Assembly: GCF_030719215.1 (NCBI RefSeq)
Contig: NZ_CP120983.1
Coordinates: forward strand, 6,076,001-6,140,000
Direction: 5' to 3'
Source: Streptomyces sp. Alt3
Lineage (GTDB): Bacteria > Actinomycetota > Actinomycetes > Streptomycetales > Streptomycetaceae
Length of the DNA: 64,000 nt
This document shows, piece by piece, positions 1 to 9,016 of this stretch (positions are counted from its first letter, which is position 1; every line of letters starts with the position of its first letter). The notes under the pieces were generated by a model. That model made no database searches. It worked only from the letters and a program-made list of their open reading frames with translations, and was not told the origin of the DNA. A program made the position numbers and the translations under genes.

Positions 1-541
1 GGCCGTCCAGCTCGCCCGCGTCGCCCAGCAGGGCATCGGGTCCTCCGCGCCGCCCGTCGTCCTGGCCCTGCTGCACGCGGTCGAGGCCCGCGGACACGGC
101 GTGCTCGGGGAGACCAGGGCCTGCGTCGCCGCGCTCGTACGGGCGGAGCGTGCCCTGGGGATCTCCCGGCCCGGGGACGACGTGCCGCACTGGGCCCGTT
201 ACTTCGACGAGGCCCAGCTGGCCGACGAGTTCGGCCACTGTCACCGCGATCTGCAGCAGTACCGTGTCGCCGCCCAGCACGCCGAGCGCTCACTCCAGCT
301 CCGCGCACCGGCGTACGCCCGGAGCAGGCTGTTCTGCCGGGTGGTGCTGGCGACCGCCCGGCTGGGGCTCGGCGAGCTGGACCAGGCGTGCCTGCTGGGT
401 GCCGAGGCTGCCCAGCAGGCGGCGGAGATGCGGTCGGTGCGCGCGACGGAGTACGTACGGGACTTCGAGCGCCGCCTGGAGCCCCACCGGGACGCCGCCG
501 CCGTACGGGGATACCGGGAACGGGTCGCCGCACTGGGCTGA
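1..541 (+). CDS. C-terminal part of a TPR-containing (probably XRE-type) regulator
   Basis: The frame is open from base 2 of the window, so the gene starts upstream and only about 179 C-terminal residues are visible. The sequence is alpha-helical with A/L-rich repeats of TPR type, including RLFCRVVLATARLGLGELDQA and a 'QYRVAAQHAERSLQL' segment. This matches the C-terminal half of the large Streptomyces family of HTH-XRE regulators with TPR tails. The DNA-binding part would lie outside the window, so the regulator assignment is inference from the tail. It ends with TGA facing a convergent oxidoreductase gene across a strong hairpin. Confidence 0.6.
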   Translation, partial: AVQLARVAQQGIGSSAPPVVLALLHAVEARGHGVLGETRACVAALVRAERALGISRPGDDVPHWARYFDEAQLADEFGHCHRDLQQYRVAAQHAERSLQLRAPAYARSRLFCRVVLATARLGLGELDQACLLGAEAAQQAAEMRSVRATEYVRDFERRLEPHRDAAAVRGYRERVAALG

Positions 542-556
542 CCCGTGCGCCGGCCT

Positions 557-606
557 CCGTCCGGACCGGACCCGCGGGCCCGGCCCGGTCGGCCCGGTCC
601 GGACGG
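557..606. terminator. Bidirectional terminator hairpin
   Basis: Perfect 13-bp arms CCGTCCGGACCGG (557-569) and CCGGTCCGGACGG (594-606) lie between the convergent ends of the TPR regulator and the oxidoreductase. There is no T-run, as is usual in Streptomyces. Confidence 0.6.
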
Positions 607-613
607 CCGGGTC

Positions 614-1927
614 CTACGCGGCCGTGGGCAGCCCCGTCCCGTCCGCCTGTGGGCTGCGCACCCCCAGGTCGGCCAGGATCGCCGAGGCGGCACGCCTCCC
701 GGAGCGCAGTGCGCCCTGGACCGTGCTCGTGTCGCGGTGGTCGCCGCACACGTAGAGCCCGGCCAGCAGCCGGACGGGCCGTCGCGGATCGTGCGGCGGC
801 GGCATGGCGGGGACCGCCTCGGGGTCGTGGTGGGCGGCCAGCAGCTCCCAGTCGTCGGTCGGCGTGCCGTACAGCGCGGCGAGGTGGGCACGGACCGCGT
901 CGTCGAGGTCCGGCGGTGGCGGGCCGAGCACGGTGGAGGTGATCAGGGCCCGGCCGTGCGGAGCGCGCGAGGGATCCACCTCGCTCATCACGGCCGTGTG
1001 GGCCACCGGCCCCGAGCGGTCACCGTCCAGCAGCAGCCGGGCCCCCGTCGGCGGCGCCTGGGCGGTGGTGTGGTGCAGCACGGTCACCGGGTGGAAGGCG
1101 GGCGTCCGCAGCCCCGGCAGCAGCTCCGCCGCCGCTCCGGCTCCCGTGGCCAGCAGGAGCGACCGGCAGCCGAGCTCGCCGTGCTCCTTGGTGCGTACGG
1201 AGGTGATGTCGGCGGCCGTCACGTGCACCCCGGTGCGTACGGTCCCGGGCGGCAGGGCGGCGGCCAGTAGTCCCGGCAGCGTCGCGGAGCCCCCCGAGGG
1301 CACGCAGAGCCGCCCCCGCGCGTAGTCCCGGAGAGTGAGGTCGGCCATGCGGCTCGACGTGGTGAGTCCGGGGTCGCCGAGCAGCGCCGAGAGCAGGGGA
1401 CGCAGGAAACCGCCGACGACGCGGGGCGACAGGCCGCGCGCCGACAGTGCGTCGAGCGCGGCCCGATCGGGCCGGGCCGTGATCCGGGATTCCGGAGCGG
1501 CGGCCAGGCGGGCCAGCCAGGCGCCGAGCCTGGCCTGTTCGATCGCCCCGCCGAGGGGCGCGCGAGGGGCGCTCGGTCGGGAGCGCACAGCACGAAGTGC
1601 GCCCCGAGCGCTCCGGACGTCCCCGGCGAGGTACTGCCGGCCTTCGCTGTGGACGAGCACCCCGGGGGCGAAGTCCCTGAGGACCAGCCCGTCGAGCCCC
1701 GGAGTGGTGCCCAGCTCCGGACCGGCGGAGCCGAGCAGCGGCCCCAGACGGTCGAGCCGGAAACCGTCCATGTCGTCGGTGGCCATCCGGCCGCCCGGAT
1801 GCGCGGCGGCCTCAAGGACGCTGACGTCCACTCCTGCGCTGATCAGCTGGTGGGCCGCCGACAGGCCGGCGATCCCGGCCCCGATGATGACCACATCCGC
1901 GTGGTCCGATGTGTGTGCCCTGAGCAC
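614..1927 (-). CDS. NAD(P)/FAD-dependent amine-oxidase-like oxidoreductase
   Basis: A cytoplasmic flavoprotein of 437 residues from the chosen start. The N-terminus carries a Rossmann FAD motif (VVIIGAGIAGLSAA, glycines at about residues 16, 18 and 21), followed by the acidic end of strand 2 (VLEAAAHPGGRM), typical of the amine oxidase/protoporphyrinogen oxidase superfamily. A second nucleotide-binding segment near the C-terminus (GLYVCGDHRDTSTVQGALRSG) is the usual family finish. The GTG at 1927 is preferred because GGGGAGG lies 5-6 bases upstream; the same frame extends to a TTG at 1975 without such a site. The substrate cannot be told from sequence. Confidence 0.85.
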   Translation of the reverse strand: MLRAHTSDHADVVIIGAGIAGLSAAHQLISAGVDVSVLEAAAHPGGRMATDDMDGFRLDRLGPLLGSAGPELGTTPGLDGLVLRDFAPGVLVHSEGRQYLAGDVRSARGALRAVRSRPSAPRAPLGGAIEQARLGAWLARLAAAPESRITARPDRAALDALSARGLSPRVVGGFLRPLLSALLGDPGLTTSSRMADLTLRDYARGRLCVPSGGSATLPGLLAAALPPGTVRTGVHVTAADITSVRTKEHGELGCRSLLLATGAGAAAELLPGLRTPAFHPVTVLHHTTAQAPPTGARLLLDGDRSGPVAHTAVMSEVDPSRAPHGRALITSTVLGPPPPDLDDAVRAHLAALYGTPTDDWELLAAHHDPEAVPAMPPPHDPRRPVRLLAGLYVCGDHRDTSTVQGALRSGRRAASAILADLGVRSPQADGTGLPTAA

Positions 1928-2112
1928 GTGCCCCTCCCCGAGTCGGTGCGGCTGGTGGGGGGCTATTGCCCCCAACAGGCCCCCGGAATGCCCGAGTTCG
2001 GGTAGAGGCTAGGTGTATGGCCGAGAGCGGCGCAGTCGCGCGTACCCCGGGCACCGGTGCACGGGGTCGCACGGGCGTCCGGATCGGGGGCCGCGGGCAG
2101 GCCAGGCCGTGA

Positions 2113-3012
2113 TCAGCGCAGCGCGGCTCGGATGGCGTCGTCGATCCCGGGAAAGGCGAACACGAAGCCGGAGTCCAGAAGTTGGCCGGGCAGCACCCGC
2201 TGGCTGGACAGGACGTCTCCGGCGAAGTCGCCGAGCGCGAGCTTCAGCGCGGGAGCCGGAGCGGTGAACAGGGTCGGACGCCGCAGCACCCGCCCCATGG
2301 CGGCCGTCACTTCGGCGTTCGTGACGGGGGAGGGGCCCGTCAGATTCACCGGCCCGGACAGCGTCTCCGTGTCCAGGACGTGCCGCAGGGCCGCGACGTG
2401 GTCGTGCAGCGCGATGAAGCTCCAGTACTGGCGGCCGTCGCCCATCCGCCCGCCGAGCCCGGCCTTGAACAGGGGGAACAGGCGTCCCCAGGCCCCGCCG
2501 CGCCGGGAGACGACCAGACCGGTCCGCGCGTGGACGGTGCGCACGCCCGCCTCCTCGGCGGGAGCCGTGGCCTCCTCCCACTCCACGCACACCGACGGCA
2601 GGAAACCCTCGCCCGGGGGCGCGCCCTCGTCCACCGCGCGGTCACCGGTGTCGCCGTAGAAGCCGATGGCGGATCCGGACAGCAGCACCTTCGGCGGTGT
2701 GTCCAGGGAGGCGACGGCCTCGGCCACGGCAGCCGTGCCCAGCACCCGGCTGTCACGGATCTCCCGCTTGTAGGCCTCCGTCCACCGGTGGTCACCCACT
2801 CCGGCTCCGGCCAGGTGGACGACCGCGTCGCAGCCGACCAGGCCGGCCGCGTCGACGTACTGGCGCTTCGGGTCCCACTCCACCTCGTCGCCCGTCGCGG
2901 CGGGGCGGCGCACAAGGCGCACCACCTCGTGCCCGTCGGAGCGCAGCGAGCGCACGAGCGCCGCTCCGATGAGGCCGGTCGATCCGGTGACGGCGATTCG
3001 GGAACGCAGCAT
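2113..3012 (-). CDS. TIGR01777 family NAD-dependent epimerase/dehydratase-like protein
   Basis: This 299-residue extended-SDR protein begins with the nucleotide-binding motif IAVTGSTGLIGAAL (G10xxG13xxG16). It has the family landmarks VVHLAGAGVGDHRW, SGSAIGFYGDTGD and a C-terminal LPGQLLDSGFVFAFP segment typical of TIGR01777/YfcH proteins, whose substrate is unknown. The ATG at 3012 has AGGA eight bases upstream and is preferred to an ATG three codons earlier at 3021. It diverges from the GNAT gene across about 87 bases. Confidence 0.9.
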   Translation of the reverse strand: MLRSRIAVTGSTGLIGAALVRSLRSDGHEVVRLVRRPAATGDEVEWDPKRQYVDAAGLVGCDAVVHLAGAGVGDHRWTEAYKREIRDSRVLGTAAVAEAVASLDTPPKVLLSGSAIGFYGDTGDRAVDEGAPPGEGFLPSVCVEWEEATAPAEEAGVRTVHARTGLVVSRRGGAWGRLFPLFKAGLGGRMGDGRQYWSFIALHDHVAALRHVLDTETLSGPVNLTGPSPVTNAEVTAAMGRVLRRPTLFTAPAPALKLALGDFAGDVLSSQRVLPGQLLDSGFVFAFPGIDDAIRAALR

Positions 3013-3099
3013 GCCGTCCATCCTGCCCCATGTGTGTCCCGTCACGCGGAAGGGGAGCGCCGGAGGAGGCCGGGGAACACGCATGGCACAGTGGCGTCC

Positions 3100-3627
3100 A
3101 TGTCCGCGCCCCGGTTCCGGTCCCTGCGCCCCGTCCGTCCCGCCGTGCCCGAGGACCAGAGCGCGCTCGGAGAGCTCGACCGGGCGACCTGGTCGACACT
3201 CCACGCCGTGCAGCCGAGGCCGCAGCCGCCGTACGGGCCGTTCTTCGACGACCGCCACCCGCCCGCCGAGTTCCTGGTCGCCGACGCGGTGACCGGCACC
3301 GGCGAGGTGCGTCCGGCCGGCTACATCCGGCTCGCCCGCCCCACACCGCTCGCCTGCAACGCCCACGTCCTGCAGATACAGGGCCTCGCCGTCGCCGACT
3401 GGGCGCGGCGCCGAGGAGTCGCGCGCACACTGCTGCGCGCCTCCTTCGCCGAGGCCCGACGCCTGGGCGCGGGACGGCTCACCCTGCGCGTGCTCGGCCA
3501 CAACACCGCGGCGCGGGCGCTCTACGCGGCGGAGGGCTTCGCCGTCGAGGGCGTACTGCCGGGGGAGTTCTTCCTGGGAGGACGGTACGTCGACGACGTC
3601 CTGATGGGCCGTCCACTGACGCTCTGA
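3100..3627 (+). CDS. GNAT family N-acetyltransferase
   Basis: This 175-residue acetyltransferase has the acetyl-CoA-binding motif A region LQIQGLAVADWARRRGVA (Q/R-x-x-G-x-A form) at about residues 89-106. It is followed by a motif B region (LGHNTAARALYAAEGF) in which the tyrosine and the N/AR pattern are clear. The acceptor substrate is unknown. A CACAGT hexamer ends seven bases before the ATG and no Shine-Dalgarno is visible, so the mRNA may be leaderless. The gene is convergent with the DUF4240 gene downstream. Confidence 0.87.
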   Translation: MSAPRFRSLRPVRPAVPEDQSALGELDRATWSTLHAVQPRPQPPYGPFFDDRHPPAEFLVADAVTGTGEVRPAGYIRLARPTPLACNAHVLQIQGLAVADWARRRGVARTLLRASFAEARRLGAGRLTLRVLGHNTAARALYAAEGFAVEGVLPGEFFLGGRYVDDVLMGRPLTL

Positions 3628-3655
3628 GCCCCGGAAGGGCCGCCGGCCCAGGACG

Positions 3656-4177
3656 TCAGACCGGTCCGAAGCGTTCCCAGAGCGCGGGGAAGCGCTCCGC
3701 GAGCGCGGTGTCGTCGTCGAAGCCGAAGGGTGTGCCCGCGGGCTCCGAGGCCTGTGGCGGCAGCCCCAGATCGGGGGCGACCAGCCCGGTGAGCTGCTCG
3801 TAGGCCTCGTCGGCGGCGTAACCGAGGTCCTCGCCGTCCCCGTCGAGCTCCTCGTCGAAGTCTTCCAGCAGCTCGGCCAGGGCGTCGGGGTCGTGCACCG
3901 CGCCCTCGAAGACCTCCCGGCCCTGTCCGATCAGCCAGCAGCGGAAGTAGTCGAACGCGTCGTCGCTCGCCCCGCCCAGCAGCACGGCGGCCGCACCCCA
4001 CAGGTCCCAGCGGTAGGCGCGGTTGTACCGGGCCTCGAAGTGCCGGGCGAAGTCGAGCACGGAGTCGGGGTCGAGCCGCACCAGCCGTTCGACGAGCAGG
4101 TCGGCGTGGTCCTCGGGGTCGCCCTCGGCGGCCTCGCGGGTGCTGTCGACGATCTCCCAGAACTCCGTCTCGTCCAT
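3656..4177 (-). CDS. DUF4240 domain protein
   Basis: A 173-residue acidic soluble protein. The opening MDETEFWEIVDSTREAAEGD and the 'RAYRWDLWGAAAVLLGGASDDAFDYFRCWLI' block are the recognisable features of DUF4240, a family found in Streptomyces and other bacteria with no assigned reaction. The rest is rich in D and E (AELLEDFDEELDGDGEDLGYAADEAYEQL). The GNAT gene converges on it with only 28 bases between stops. No function can be inferred from its neighbours. Confidence 0.85.
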   Translation of the reverse strand: MDETEFWEIVDSTREAAEGDPEDHADLLVERLVRLDPDSVLDFARHFEARYNRAYRWDLWGAAAVLLGGASDDAFDYFRCWLIGQGREVFEGAVHDPDALAELLEDFDEELDGDGEDLGYAADEAYEQLTGLVAPDLGLPPQASEPAGTPFGFDDDTALAERFPALWERFGPV

Positions 4178-4260
4178 CACGGGTCCAGCATCTGCCCCGG
4201 TGGCGGGCGACGCACGCCCAGACACCGAAATGAATCCTTCGGCATCACGTACGGGCCACT

Positions 4261-5238
4261 TCACCGGTAGAGGTCGCGCATTCGTTCGGCGGTATCGGTA
4301 AAACGTTCGCGCAGTGCGGCGGGAGCCAGGACCTCCACCTCGGAACCGAGGCACAGCAGCTGGCTGTACGCCACCTCCTCGGACTCGACGGGAAGGACCA
4401 CCGTGCGCAGCCCGCCGGCATCCGGCTCCGCGGCCCCGGCCAGCGCCTCGTCGGCGGCGGCCCGGTCCACGACGTGCGGCAGCGACCGTACGCCCTTCTC
4501 CGACAGCCTCACGGTCACCTCGGTGCGCAGGATCGACCGGGCGAACTGAGCGGCGCGCTCGTCCCAGAAGCCCGGCAGGTCGAACTCCTCGTCCCGTACG
4601 AAGCGCTTCTCCGAGACGGCGACGGCGGTGAACCGGTCGATCCGGTACACCCGGAAGTCCTCCCCTGCCCGCGCGCAGAGGTACCAGACCCCGGCCTTCA
4701 GGACGAGTCCGTACGGGGCGAGTTCCCGCTCCACCTCGCCCGCGGGCCTGCGGCGGTAGCGGGCCCTGACCAGCCGGTCGTCCCAGACGGCCTCCGCGAC
4801 GGCGGACAGCAGCTCGGGGGTGGCCGGATCGTGGTACCAGCCGGGGGCGTCCAGGTGGAAGCGCTGGGAGGCGGTGTACGAGGCGTCCCGGAGTGAGGGG
4901 AGCAGGGCGGCCGAGACCTTCAGCCGGGCGGCCGACGCGGCGTCGTCGAGCCCCATCTCACGCAGGGCGGAGGGCAGCCCCGACAGGAAGAGGGCCTCGG
5001 CCTCATGACGGGCCAGCCCGGTGAGCCGCGTCCGGTAGCCGCCCACGAGCCGGTAGCCGCCGGCCCGGCCGCGGTCGGCGTACACCGGCACACCCGCCTC
5101 GGAGAGCGCCTGGGCGTCCCGGGTCACGGTGCGCGCCGACACCTCCAGCTCCCGCGCCAGCTCGGCGGCGGTCATGGAGGGCCGGGACTGCAGGAGCAGC
5201 ACCATCTTGATCAGCCGGGCAGCACGCATGGCCCCCAT
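4261..5238 (-). CDS. WYL-domain transcriptional regulator (DeoR-like HTH)
   Basis: A 325-residue regulator with an N-terminal winged HTH (LQSRPSMTAAELARELEVSARTVTRDAQALSEAGVPVYADRGRAGGY, about residues 15-62). A WYL domain follows (ELAPYGLVLKAGVWYLCARAGEDFRVYRIDRF), then a WCX-type C-terminal extension. WYL domains are ligand sensors, often for nucleic acids or nucleotides. Two ATGs (5238 and 5229) are possible and neither has a strong Shine-Dalgarno; the longer form is given. It lies downstream of the aceE terminator, so it is not part of the PDH group. Confidence 0.9.
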   Translation of the reverse strand: MGAMRAARLIKMVLLLQSRPSMTAAELARELEVSARTVTRDAQALSEAGVPVYADRGRAGGYRLVGGYRTRLTGLARHEAEALFLSGLPSALREMGLDDAASAARLKVSAALLPSLRDASYTASQRFHLDAPGWYHDPATPELLSAVAEAVWDDRLVRARYRRRPAGEVERELAPYGLVLKAGVWYLCARAGEDFRVYRIDRFTAVAVSEKRFVRDEEFDLPGFWDERAAQFARSILRTEVTVRLSEKGVRSLPHVVDRAAADEALAGAAEPDAGGLRTVVLPVESEEVAYSQLLCLGSEVEVLAPAALRERFTDTAERMRDLYR

Positions 5239-5261
5239 TGTGGGACGGCCCGGCGGACACG

Positions 5262-5301
5262 GCGGGGGCGGGTACCGGGTCGCCCCGGTACCCGCCCCCG
5301 C
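5262..5301 (-). terminator. aceE terminator
   Basis: A perfect 18-bp stem (5262-5279 with 5284-5301, loop TCGC) begins six bases past the aceE stop codon. Its arms are G/C-only apart from a central GGTACC. Confidence 0.8.
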
Positions 5302-5307
5302 GTGGAC

Positions 5308-7977
5308 TCACATCCCGTACTTCTCCCGGGCCTCCTTGACCTTCGAGGCCGGGATCTCGCCACGGCGGGCCAGCTGGGCCAGCGCGGCGACCGCGACGGA
5401 CTGCGGGTCGACACCGAAGTGCCGGCGGGCGCCCTCGCGGGTGTCGGAGAGGCCGAAGCCGTCCGTGCCGAGCGAGGACCAGTCCTGCTCCACCCACTGG
5501 CTGATCTGATCCGGGACCGCGCGCATCCAGTCGCTGACGGCCAGGACCGGGCCCGGCGCGCCCGACAGCGCCTGGGTCACGTACGGCACCCGCTCCTCAC
5601 CGCGGAGCAGCGCCTCGTCGGACTCCAGCGCGTCGCGGCGCAGCTCGCCCCACGAGGTTGCGGACCACACGTCGGCCGTGATGCCCCAGTCGGCGGCGAG
5701 CAGCTCCTGGGCCGCCAGGACCCAGTGGATCGCCGTACCGGAGCCCAGCAGCTGGATCCGGGGCGCGTCCGCGGCGGCGGGCGTGCCCTCCTTGAAGCGG
5801 TAGAGGCCCTTGACGATGCCCTCCTCGACGCCTTCCGGCATCGCGGGCTGCTGCTTCGGCTCGTTGTAGACCGTGAGGTAGTAGAAGACGTTCTCCGCCT
5901 CGGGGCCGTACATCCGGCGCAGACCGTCCTTGACGATCACCGCGATCTCGTAGGCGAACGCCGGGTCGTAGTTGAGCGACGCGGGGTTCGTGGACGCGAT
6001 GAGGTGCGAGTGGCCGTCCGCGTGCTGGAGGCCCTCACCCGTCAGGGTCGTACGGCCCGCGGTGGCACCGACGATGAAGCCCTTGCCGAGCTGGTCGGCG
6101 AGCTGCCACATCTGGTCGCCGGTCCGCTGCCAGCCGAACATCGAGTAGAAGATGTAGAACGGGATCATCGTCTCGCCGTGCGTCGCGTACGACGAAGCGG
6201 CGGCGATGAAGTCGGCCATGGCGCCGGCCTCGGTGATCCCCTCGTTGAGGATCTGGCCGTCCTTGGCCTCCTTGTAGTACATCAGCTGGTCGCGGTCGAC
6301 CGGCTCGTACGTCTGGCCGAGCGGCGAGTAGATGCCGGCCGAGGGGAACAGCGACTCCATACCGAAGGTACGGGCCTCGTCCGGGACGATCGGAACCCAG
6401 CGCCTGCCGGTCTCCTTGTCCCGCATCAGGTCCTTCACCAGGCGGACGAACGCCATGGTGGTGGCCATCTCCTGCTTGCCGGACCCCTTGTACAGGGCCT
6501 TGAACGCGCGCTCCTCGGGCTGCGGAAGAGCCACCGCGTGCACCCGCCGGGCGGGGGCGGGGCCACCGAGGGCGGCACGGCGCTCCTGGAGGTAGCGGAC
6601 CTCGGGGGAGTCGGCGCCGGGGTGGCCGTAGGGGACCAGCCCGTCCTCGAAGGCGCTGTCCGGGATCGGGAGGCCGAGCAGCTCGCGCATGCCCTTGAAC
6701 TCGTCGATCGACAGCTTCTTCATCTGGTGGTTGGCGTTCTTGGACTCGAAGCCCTTGCCCAGCGTGTAGCCCTTGACCGTCTGGGCCAGGATCACGGTCG
6801 GCGCGCCCTTGTGCTCCAGGGCGGCGCGGTAGGCCGCATACACCTTGCGGGCCTCGTGACCACCGCGGGAGCTGTAGAAACACTCGGCGATCTTCGCGTC
6901 GCTCAGGAGTTTCGCGAGCTCGACGAGCGCGGGGTCGGCGCCGAAGAAGTGCTCGCGGATGTAGGCCACGTCGCGCGTCGCGTACGTCTGGAACTGCGCG
7001 TCCGGGACCTCGCGGAGGCGGCGGATGAGCGCGCCCGTGGTGTCCAGCTGGAACAGCTCGTCCCAGGCGTTGCCCCAGAGCGTCTTCACGACGTTCCAGC
7101 CGGCTCCGCGGAACGCTCCCTCCAGCTCCTGGACCACGCGGAAGTTGGCGCGGACGGGGCCGTCGAGACGCTGCAGGTTGCAGTTGATGACGAAGGTCAG
7201 GTTGTCGAGCTGCTCACGGGCCGCGAGGGCGAGGGCGGCGGTCGACTCGGGCTCGTCCATCTCGCCGTCGCCCAGGAAGGCCCAGACGTGCGAGTTCGAC
7301 GTGTCCTTGATCTTGCGGTTGGTCAGGTAGCGGTTGAAGCGCGCCTGGTAGATCGCCGAGAGAGGGCCGAGGCCCATCGACACCGTGGGGAACTCCCACA
7401 GCCAGGGCAGCCGCCGCGGGTGCGGGTAGGAGGGCAGGCCGTCGCCACCCGACTCCTGGCGGAAGTTGTCGAGCTGCTGCTCGGAGAGGCGGCCGTCGAG
7501 GAAGGCGCGGGCGTAGATGCCGGGCGAGGCGTGGCCCTGGATGTAGAGCTGGTCGCCGGAGCCGTCACCTTCCTTGCCGCGGAAGAAGTGGTTGAAGCCG
7601 GTTTCGTACAGCCATGCCGCCGAGGCGAACGTGGCGATGTGGCCGCCGACGCCGTACCGGGCGCCACGGGTGACCATCGCGGCCGCGTTCCAGCGGTTCC
7701 ACGCGGTGATCTTCGATTCCATCTCCAGGTCGCCGTCGAACGCGGGCTCGGCGGAGGTGGGGATGGTGTTGACGTAATCGCTCTCCAGCAGCTTGGGCAG
7801 CGCGATGCCGGCGCCCTCGGCGTGCTGGAGCGAACGGCGCATCAGGTACGCGGCGCGGTGCGGGCCCGCGGCCTTGGTGACGGCGTCCAGGGAGGCCGCC
7901 CACTCGGCGGTCTCCTCGGGGTCGCGGTCCGGGAGCTGGTCGAGCTCGCTCGGAAGCTTTGCTACGGGGTCGGTCAT
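5308..7977 (-). CDS. aceE: Pyruvate dehydrogenase E1 component, homodimeric type
   Basis: The thiamine-diphosphate enzyme that decarboxylates pyruvate and transfers the acetyl group to the E2 lipoyl arm. At 889 residues it has the usual size of the homodimeric AceE family. The ThDP/Mg motif starts at GDGEMDEPE (about residue 236) and ends at NLTFVINCNLQRLDGPVR. The N-terminal RWNAAAMVTRGARYGVGGHIATFASAAWLYE block is also characteristic. The ATG at 7977 has GGAAGG eight bases upstream; an in-frame extension to 8133 lacks coding features. E2 and E3 are encoded 1-4 kb away on the same strand, with a GntR regulator gene directly upstream, so it is the likely target of that regulator. Confidence 0.96.
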   Translation of the reverse strand: MTDPVAKLPSELDQLPDRDPEETAEWAASLDAVTKAAGPHRAAYLMRRSLQHAEGAGIALPKLLESDYVNTIPTSAEPAFDGDLEMESKITAWNRWNAAAMVTRGARYGVGGHIATFASAAWLYETGFNHFFRGKEGDGSGDQLYIQGHASPGIYARAFLDGRLSEQQLDNFRQESGGDGLPSYPHPRRLPWLWEFPTVSMGLGPLSAIYQARFNRYLTNRKIKDTSNSHVWAFLGDGEMDEPESTAALALAAREQLDNLTFVINCNLQRLDGPVRANFRVVQELEGAFRGAGWNVVKTLWGNAWDELFQLDTTGALIRRLREVPDAQFQTYATRDVAYIREHFFGADPALVELAKLLSDAKIAECFYSSRGGHEARKVYAAYRAALEHKGAPTVILAQTVKGYTLGKGFESKNANHQMKKLSIDEFKGMRELLGLPIPDSAFEDGLVPYGHPGADSPEVRYLQERRAALGGPAPARRVHAVALPQPEERAFKALYKGSGKQEMATTMAFVRLVKDLMRDKETGRRWVPIVPDEARTFGMESLFPSAGIYSPLGQTYEPVDRDQLMYYKEAKDGQILNEGITEAGAMADFIAAASSYATHGETMIPFYIFYSMFGWQRTGDQMWQLADQLGKGFIVGATAGRTTLTGEGLQHADGHSHLIASTNPASLNYDPAFAYEIAVIVKDGLRRMYGPEAENVFYYLTVYNEPKQQPAMPEGVEEGIVKGLYRFKEGTPAAADAPRIQLLGSGTAIHWVLAAQELLAADWGITADVWSATSWGELRRDALESDEALLRGEERVPYVTQALSGAPGPVLAVSDWMRAVPDQISQWVEQDWSSLGTDGFGLSDTREGARRHFGVDPQSVAVAALAQLARRGEIPASKVKEAREKYGM

Positions 7978-8074
7978 GATCGCCGCCTTCCGGAGTGGGA
8001 GGGGGTGGAGAAGGCCCTGGCTGGCAGGACAGGGCGATCGGGCCGGTGGGCCCGCGACTGAACTGTAAGTCGCC

Positions 8075-8090
8075 GATCGATGATCGATCA
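8075..8090. promoter_or_regulatory. Candidate operator/promoter region of aceE
   Basis: ATCGATGATCGAT is two self-palindromic ATCGAT boxes with one base between them, overlapping a perfect TGATCGATCA palindrome at 8081-8090, about 100 bases upstream of aceE. On the minus strand a TTGATC/TTACAG pair spaced by 17 bases overlaps it, so the repeat may cover an aceE promoter. A role for the adjacent GntR protein is inference. The rest of 7978-8244 holds no gene. Confidence 0.4.
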
Positions 8091-8244
8091 AAGGGTGAAG
8101 GGCAAAACTTCTCGATATGAAGAAAAGTGGCATGCGGTGCCGCGAAACGGGGCACGGAGTGACGGGATCAACGGGGTGAAACGGGCACTGACCTGCACGG
8201 TGGAGCGCCGTGCGCCGCAGATGGGCGCGACGGTCCGCCGGTCA

Positions 8245-8868
8245 TCAGGCGCGCGGCGCACACCCGAGGACGTGCTCCTTCACCAGCACGGCGATCTGCG
8301 GGTCCCGTCGCAGGAACGCCTCGATGAGTGCCTCGTGCTCCTCCGCGTACGACTTCTGCACCGTGCCCAGCCAGCGGATCGACAGGGCCGTGAACACCTC
8401 GATGCCCAGACCCTCCCAGGTGTGCAGCAGCACGGCGTTACCGGCGGCACGCACCATCTCCCGGTGGAAGGCCACTGTGTGCCGGACCTGCGCCTCGCCG
8501 TCGGCCAGCCGGTCCGCCTCGTACAGCGCCGCGACGTGCGGGGTGAGCGCCGAGCAGTCCTCGGCGAGCGCGGGGGCCGCCAGCTCCGCGGCGATCTGCT
8601 CCAGTCCGGCCCGTACCGGATAGCTCTCCTCGAGATCGGCCGCGCTGAGATTGCGCACCCGGACGCCCTTGTTGGGCGCCGACTCGATCAGCCGCAGCGT
8701 CTCCAGCTCCCGCAGCGCCTCGCGCACGGGCGTCTGGCTGACCTCCAGCTCGGTGGCGATACGGCGCTCCACGATCCGCTCGCCCGGCTTCCAGCGCCCG
8801 CTGACTATCCCTTCCACGATGTGCTCGCGGATCTGTTCGCGCAGCGAGTGGACGACGGGCGGGGTCAT
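8245..8868 (-). CDS. GntR family regulator, FCD (FadR-like) subfamily
   Basis: A 207-residue DNA-binding regulator. The N-terminal winged HTH (REQIREHIVEGIVSGRWKPGERIVERRIATELEVSQTPVREALRELETLRLIE) is a textbook GntR domain at residues 9-62. The remainder is an all-helical FCD effector domain in which HTVAFHREMVRA supplies the metal/acid-binding histidine region. AAGGAG lies six bases before the ATG. It sits between dlaT and aceE on the same strand, separated from dlaT by a terminator, and is an obvious candidate for a pyruvate- or acid-responsive regulator of PDH genes. The effector itself is not knowable here. Confidence 0.92.
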   Translation of the reverse strand: MTPPVVHSLREQIREHIVEGIVSGRWKPGERIVERRIATELEVSQTPVREALRELETLRLIESAPNKGVRVRNLSAADLEESYPVRAGLEQIAAELAAPALAEDCSALTPHVAALYEADRLADGEAQVRHTVAFHREMVRAAGNAVLLHTWEGLGIEVFTALSIRWLGTVQKSYAEEHEALIEAFLRRDPQIAVLVKEHVLGCAPRA

Positions 8869-8933
8869 GGGGGGCTCCTTCGGGGCGAACCGGTGCTGCC
8901 TGCGCCGACACGGCGGCCGGAGATGACCGGCGG

Positions 8934-8943
8934 TGTCTAGACA
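8934..8943. promoter_or_regulatory. Candidate GntR autoregulatory operator
   Basis: The perfect 10-bp palindrome TGTCTAGACA lies 66 bases upstream of the GntR start, just after the dlaT terminator. FCD-subfamily operators often have TGT...ACA half-sites, so self-regulation is plausible but unproven. Confidence 0.4.
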
Positions 8944-8948
8944 ATACG

Positions 8949-8989
8949 GCGGCGCCCCCGTCCGGAAGTGTTCCGGACGGGGGCGCCGC
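8949..8989 (-). terminator. lpd-dlaT operon terminator
   Basis: A perfect 19-bp stem (8949-8967 with 8971-8989, loop GTG) starts 27 bases past the dlaT stop codon. Confidence 0.8.
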
Positions 8990-9016
8990 TGGTGAGGCTG
9001 GTTACAGCTGTACGGC

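Noticed and set aside
5005..8061. A 1018-codon plus-strand frame opposite aceE
   Set aside because: Same shadow effect. The amino acid composition is repetitive and aceE motifs on the minus strand are unambiguous.
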